The notes under the pieces are model-generated. The model made no database searches. It saw only the letters and a list, made by a program, of their open reading frames with translations, and had not been told where the DNA came from. A DNA stretch of 10,340 bases from Ruminiclostridium sp. (lineage in GTDB: Bacteria; Bacillota; Clostridia; Oscillospirales; Oscillospiraceae): assembly GCA_021442645.1 (NCBI GenBank), contig JABUSR010000053.1:1-10340 (forward strand). Direction: 5' to 3'. Made by a program: the position numbers and the translations under genes. Positions 7,007-10,340 of this stretch are shown here, in pieces; the stretch's first letter is position 1, and every line of letters starts with the position of its first letter.

Positions 7007-7996
7007 ATGATTCAATCCCTGTATGTGATTCGTTCCCGGGAGGTGGACCCCCGGCATAATCTGGCTCTGGAGGAGTACCTGCTCCAGGGGGTGAAGTCCG
7101 GGGAATGCATCCTGTACCTGTGGCAGAACCAACGTACCGTGGTCATCGGCCGCAACCAGCACGCAGAGAATGAGTGCCATATCCAGGCCCTGGAGGCCGA
7201 CGGCGGCTATCTGGTCCGCCGATTGTCCGGCGGTGGAGCGGTTTACCACGACCTGGGCAACGTAAACTTCACCATTGTGACTACCCGGGAGAACTTCGAC
7301 GTGGACAGACAGACTGAGGTGATCCTCCGGGCGGTGCAGAAGGTAGGTCTGCGGGCGGAGAAAAACGGCCGAAACGACCTGACAGTGGAAGGACGAAAAT
7401 TTTCCGGGCACTCCTACTACAAGTCCGGGAGTCAATGCTTTCACAACGGGACAATCATGGTGGATGTGGATAAGGAACCCCTGGAAAAATACCTGAACAT
7501 CTCCCTCCTGAAGCTCCGAGCCAAGGGGGTCAAATCGGTCCGGTCTCGGGTGGCCAACCTGCGGGAGTATCTGCCTGATTTGACTGTTTCTCAGCTGAAC
7601 CGGGCTCTCATCGAGGCCTTCGGAGATGTTTATGGTCTGCCTGTTGCGGAGCTCCGCTATGAGGATATAGACCAGGAAGCCCTGGCCTGCGGTCAGGCGT
7701 GGTTCTCCCGACCGGAATGGATATATGGGAAAAGCCAGTCTCTGCCGGTGAGGCGGGAGGCCCGGTTCGACTGGGGAATCCTGAGGATCGACTATGCAGA
7801 GGAGGCCGGTGTCATCACTGATGCGGCTCTCTGGTCCGACGGGCTGGAGGCCGACTTCCTGGGTAGAGTCCCTGGTCTGCTGAAGGGCTGTCCGCTGGCG
7901 GGAGAGTTCCTGGCGGAGAGACTTCGGGCTCAACCGGGTGCTTCGGAGGACTTAGTGGAGAGTATTCTGGTGTTATTAAGAGGAAACGAGGAGTAG
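7007..7996 (+). CDS. lplA: Lipoate-protein ligase A
   Basis: LplA activates free lipoate with ATP and transfers it to the lysine of carrier proteins, here most likely GcvH K64. The protein has 329 residues, matching ligases that keep the C-terminal accessory domain. The lipoyl-AMP-binding signature RRLSGGGAVYHD is at residues 71-82. GRKFSG has the expected catalytic lysine at K131, and FHNGTIMVDVD (145-155) and KGVKSVRSRV follow. It lies 99 bases after gcvPB behind a GC-rich stem-loop, and lpd starts 4 bases after its stop. Unlike its neighbours it uses many CGG, CGA, AGG and GGG codons, which suggests low expression, as expected for a cofactor-loading enzyme, or a different history. No separate promoter is visible. 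A related octanoyltransferase role is less likely given the full two-domain length. Confidence 0.94.
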   Translation: MIQSLYVIRSREVDPRHNLALEEYLLQGVKSGECILYLWQNQRTVVIGRNQHAENECHIQALEADGGYLVRRLSGGGAVYHDLGNVNFTIVTTRENFDVDRQTEVILRAVQKVGLRAEKNGRNDLTVEGRKFSGHSYYKSGSQCFHNGTIMVDVDKEPLEKYLNISLLKLRAKGVKSVRSRVANLREYLPDLTVSQLNRALIEAFGDVYGLPVAELRYEDIDQEALACGQAWFSRPEWIYGKSQSLPVRREARFDWGILRIDYAEEAGVITDAALWSDGLEADFLGRVPGLLKGCPLAGEFLAERLRAQPGASEDLVESILVLLRGNEE

Positions 7997-8000
7997 AGTT

Positions 8001-9365
8001 ATGAAGTTTGATATTGCAATTATCGGCGCCGGCCCCGGCGGTTACAACGCTGCGGAGAAGGCAGCCAAGATGGGCATGCAGGTGGTCCTGTTTGAGAAGG
8101 AAGACCTGGGTGGTACCTGTCTGAACCGCGGCTGTATGCCGACTAAGGCACTCATCCACAGTGCCGAGGTCTATGAGAGCGCCCTTCACGCAGACAGCGT
8201 GGGTGTTATTGCTAAAGAGGTGGGCTTTGACTTCGCCGCCATGCACGCCCGCAAGAACTATGTGGTGGAAGAACTCCGCAAGGGCGTGGAGAAACTCATG
8301 AAGGCCGGCAAGATTACCGTGGTCTACGGGCGGGCACAAATCGCTGCCTCCGGGGTAGTGACTTGCGACGGTGAGACCTACGAGGTCAGCGATATTATCA
8401 TCGCATCTGGATCCAAGGTGGCCTATCCTCCCGTTCCCGGGATCCGTGGGGAAGGCGTCTACAACAGCCGTGACATCCTGGAAGGCGAGGGTATGATGTT
8501 TAAGTCCCTTATCATCATTGGTGGCGGTGTCGTCGGTGTGGAATGCGGATCCATCTACCGCGCCCTGGGCTGTGAGGTCACCATTCTGGAGGCGGCTGAC
8601 CACATCCTGCCTGTTATGGACAAGGAAGTCGCACAGCGCCTGACCATGATGATGAAGAAGCGCGGCTGCACGGTGGAAGCAAAAGCCATGGTCCAGAAGA
8701 TTGAGGGCACCCCTGGAAACATGAGCGTCACATATCTGGACAAAAAGGGCAAAGAAGTGGTTGCCACCGCCGAGGCCGTCCTAGCTGCTGCCGGCCGCTG
8801 CGCAAATATCGACGGTTTGTTCGGCGAGGGCGTGGAGATTGAGATGTTCAAGAACGCCATTGTGGGCGATGAATTAGGCCGCACAAGTATACCCCATGTG
8901 TACGTCATCGGCGATGCCAAAGCTAAGAATATCCAGCTGGCTCATGTGGCAGAGGCCCAGGGTGCCAACGCTGTAGCTGTGATTGCCGGCAAGGAGCCTC
9001 CCATCGATATGACCGTGGTCCCCAGTTGCGTGTACACCAACCCAGAGATTGCTGCTGTGGGCCTGAACGAGGATCAGGCAAAGGAAGCCGGCTACACCAC
9101 CAAGGCTGTGAAGTATCTCACCGGCGCCAACGGCAAGTGCCTTATCGAGAATACTGACAGCGGATATGTCAAGCTGGTCACCGACGCCGCTACCGGCCGC
9201 CTGCTGGGCGCACAGTTGGTTTGCCCCCGTGCCACCGATATGATCGGTGAGTTGTCTCTTGCTATCCAGAAAGGGCTCACCGCAGAGAGCCTGCACGCTG
9301 TGATTCATCCCCATCCCACCTTCACGGAGATGATCTCCGGCGCTGCCGCTCTGCTGGGCGGTTGA
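8001..9365 (+). CDS. lpdA: Dihydrolipoyl dehydrogenase (glycine cleavage L protein)
   Basis: This FAD enzyme reoxidises the dihydrolipoyl arm of GcvH and reduces NAD+. The 454-residue length fits a form without an N-terminal lipoyl domain. The FAD-binding GAGPGGYNAAEKA begins at residue 9. The redox disulfide GGTCLNRGC uses C40 and C45. The NAD-binding loop GGGVVGVE is at 174-181. The second FAD segment VIGDAK lies in the C-terminal half, and the dimer-interface active site HPHPTFTE contributes H438 and E443. All catalytic residues are present. GAGGAG at 7988-7993 overlaps the lplA stop region and lies 7 bases before the ATG. It returns to the highly biased codon usage of the gcv genes. Its place at the end of the operon dedicates it to glycine cleavage. 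Confidence 0.96.
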   Translation: MKFDIAIIGAGPGGYNAAEKAAKMGMQVVLFEKEDLGGTCLNRGCMPTKALIHSAEVYESALHADSVGVIAKEVGFDFAAMHARKNYVVEELRKGVEKLMKAGKITVVYGRAQIAASGVVTCDGETYEVSDIIIASGSKVAYPPVPGIRGEGVYNSRDILEGEGMMFKSLIIIGGGVVGVECGSIYRALGCEVTILEAADHILPVMDKEVAQRLTMMMKKRGCTVEAKAMVQKIEGTPGNMSVTYLDKKGKEVVATAEAVLAAAGRCANIDGLFGEGVEIEMFKNAIVGDELGRTSIPHVYVIGDAKAKNIQLAHVAEAQGANAVAVIAGKEPPIDMTVVPSCVYTNPEIAAVGLNEDQAKEAGYTTKAVKYLTGANGKCLIENTDSGYVKLVTDAATGRLLGAQLVCPRATDMIGELSLAIQKGLTAESLHAVIHPHPTFTEMISGAAALLGG

Positions 9366-9382
9366 TTCCGCTGAAAAACCAG

Positions 9383-9411
9383 AACAGGGGCGCTCTGCGC
9401 CCCTGTTTTTT
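9383..9411 (+). terminator. Rho-independent terminator of the glycine cleavage operon
   Basis: Bases AACAGGGGCGC (9383-9393) pair with GCGCCCCTGTT (9397-9407) around a three-base loop, and the helix runs straight into six T (9406-9411). It lies 17 bases after the lpd stop. Confidence 0.95.
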
Positions 9412-9452
9412 GTAAGTCGGAACGGAAGTGTTTCTGAGAAAGGAGGCGGCCC

Positions 9453-10181
9453 ATGCGCTACCAAGAGATTACCCCCCGCATTTGGCACATCGAGGAGGAC
9501 TACCGAGCCTACTGCACCCTGGTTCGGGGAGAGAAGTTGGCTATCCTCTGGGATACCGGCCAGGGAAAGGAGGACCTGAGGGATTTTTTAACCCGGCATG
9601 TGGCCACAGACTGCTTGGTCCTCAACAGTCACGGCCATGACGATCACATCGGGGGGAATCATCGCTTTTCTAAAGTGTATGCCAATCGGGAGGATTGGCA
9701 CCTGCTCCAGGCCTTTGGCCGGATGACAATGGGGAGTACTCTGCCCTATGAGGTGGAGGATCTCCTCCCCGGTACGGTTTTTGACTTGGGCGGGATTCAT
9801 GGCTGTGTGGTTTCCCTGGCGGGTCATACCAGGGGATCTGTAGGGCTGCTACTGGAGGAGGACAGACTCCTGCTGGCGGGAGATGCCCTGAATCCAACCC
9901 TGCTGATGCTGGGCGGGGAATGTGCACCGGTGTCGGTGCTTCGGGAGACTCTGCGGCGGGCGGAAGAACTGCCCTTCGACCGGTACTTGGCCAGCCACTA
10001 TCCCACACCTCAGCCGAAAAAGACGGTGCGGGCCCACCTGCGCCACCTAGATTGTCTGCGGATAGAGGCCCCCTCTCATCCCGGACCCTACGGGCCCCAG
10101 GTCTGCCGGAGTATTCACCGGGACGCCGACGGACGATCGGTAATCTTCATCGAGCGGGGATTGGTGGAAGGGAGAGAGTAG
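9453..10181 (+). CDS. Metallo-beta-lactamase-fold hydrolase (glyoxalase II-like)
   Basis: This is a 242-residue single-domain MBL-fold protein, probably a cytoplasmic dinuclear-metal hydrolase. The metal-ligand set is complete: H60, H62, D64 and H65 in NSHGHDDHIGG, H124 in LAGHTRGSVG, D143 in LLLAGDALNP, and H181 in LASHYPTPQP. There is no signal peptide or membrane segment. AGGAGG at 9441-9446, 6 bases upstream, supports the ATG. Members of this fold cleave thioesters, phosphodiesters or lactones, and the substrate cannot be read from sequence. It lies 41 bases after the lpd terminator, with no promoter that I can recognise, so read-through or a non-consensus promoter is needed. Arg codons are rich in CGG, unlike the gcv genes. 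A functional link to glycine cleavage is unproven. Confidence 0.9.
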   Translation: MRYQEITPRIWHIEEDYRAYCTLVRGEKLAILWDTGQGKEDLRDFLTRHVATDCLVLNSHGHDDHIGGNHRFSKVYANREDWHLLQAFGRMTMGSTLPYEVEDLLPGTVFDLGGIHGCVVSLAGHTRGSVGLLLEEDRLLLAGDALNPTLLMLGGECAPVSVLRETLRRAEELPFDRYLASHYPTPQPKKTVRAHLRHLDCLRIEAPSHPGPYGPQVCRSIHRDADGRSVIFIERGLVEGRE

Positions 10182-10211
10182 GCCAGCAGAAGGATGTCCA
10201 CTGAAAGGGAA

Positions 10212-10251
10212 AACTGCCCTGCGCCGCATTGAAGTGCGGCGTGGGGCAGTT
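10212..10251 (+). terminator. Terminator-like hairpin after the MBL hydrolase gene, 5' exon of the intron
   Basis: Bases 10212-10228 pair with 10235-10251 along 17 bp, including two central wobble pairs, around a six-base loop. The following bases are only CTTG before the intron begins. The hairpin looks like an intrinsic terminator whose T-rich tail was cut by the intron insertion, or like the stem-loop target that group IIC introns recognise. Confidence 0.8.
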
Positions 10252-10255
10252 CTTG

Positions 10256-10340
10256 GTGCGTCCGGTGAGCGCACATTCTATAGGGTGAAAGTCCCGAATC
10301 CGCCCGGTAGCGGGAAGGGTTAGCCAAAGGCAAGGGTGTC
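10256..10340 (+). mobile_element. 5' end of a group IIC intron (continues past the window)
   Basis: The sequence begins with GTGCG, the usual group II 5' splice-site start, and continues with CTATAGGGTGAAAGTCCCGAA (10277-10297), a GTTAGCC segment (10319-10325) and GCAAGGGTGTC (10330-10340). From memory these line up in order and spacing with domain I of the Oceanobacillus iheyensis group IIC intron. Only about 85 bases of domain I are inside the window. The reverse transcriptase/maturase gene, catalytic domain V and the 3' end would lie downstream. It is in the same orientation as the hydrolase gene and sits directly after a hairpin, which is the known insertion habit of class IIC. The exact first base is inferred from the GTGCG. 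Confidence 0.88.

Noticed and set aside
1..10340. CRISPR array, tRNA, rRNA, toxin-antitoxin or phage-defence genes
   Set aside because: I saw no direct-repeat array, no cloverleaf sequence, and no open frame resembling such systems; all gene space is taken by metabolic and regulatory genes.

Overview
This 10.3 kb window looks like chromosomal DNA from a fairly GC-rich anaerobic Firmicute. A gut Oscillospiraceae-type Clostridium (relatives of Flavonifractor, Lawsonibacter or Intestinimonas) is my best guess. The reasons are strong AGGAGG ribosome binding sites, a split gcvPA/gcvPB glycine decarboxylase, a tandem glycine riboswitch of Gram-positive layout, and the mix of a medium-chain acyl-CoA synthetase with a TetR regulator. 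The genus is inference. All genes are on the + strand.

Layout. Positions 1-2189 hold an AMP-forming acyl-CoA synthetase, cut at its 5' end by the window edge, followed by a TetR-type regulator, and closed by an intrinsic terminator (2207-2242). Positions 2266-2569 hold a control region: a perfect-consensus sigma-A promoter (TTGACA, 17 bp, TATAAT), a tandem glycine riboswitch (2360-2514) and an attenuator terminator (2510-2568). The 5' strand of the attenuator reuses the closing P1 helix of aptamer 2. Positions 2612-9365 are one operon: gcvT, gcvH, gcvPA, gcvPB, lplA, lpd. It ends at a strong terminator (9383-9411). A small metallo-beta-lactamase-fold hydrolase (9453-10181) follows, then a 17-bp hairpin (10212-10251). 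Immediately after that hairpin the 5' end of a group II intron of the IIC type begins (about 10256) and runs out of the window.

How the genes work together. GcvPA and GcvPB decarboxylate glycine with PLP and pass the aminomethyl group to the lipoyl arm of GcvH. GcvT moves the one-carbon unit to tetrahydrofolate and releases ammonia. Lpd reoxidises the dihydrolipoyl arm with NAD+. LplA attaches lipoate to GcvH. The operon therefore encodes all four activities plus the cofactor-loading enzyme, behind a switch that appears to allow read-through when glycine is present. The system could also run in reverse to make glycine; the sequence alone cannot say which direction is used.

The best candidates for a second look are the riboswitch/attenuator architecture, the IIC intron placed directly behind the terminator-like hairpin, and the change in codon usage at lplA inside an otherwise strongly codon-biased operon. 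I saw no defence system, CRISPR array, tRNA or rRNA, and no clearly undescribed system.
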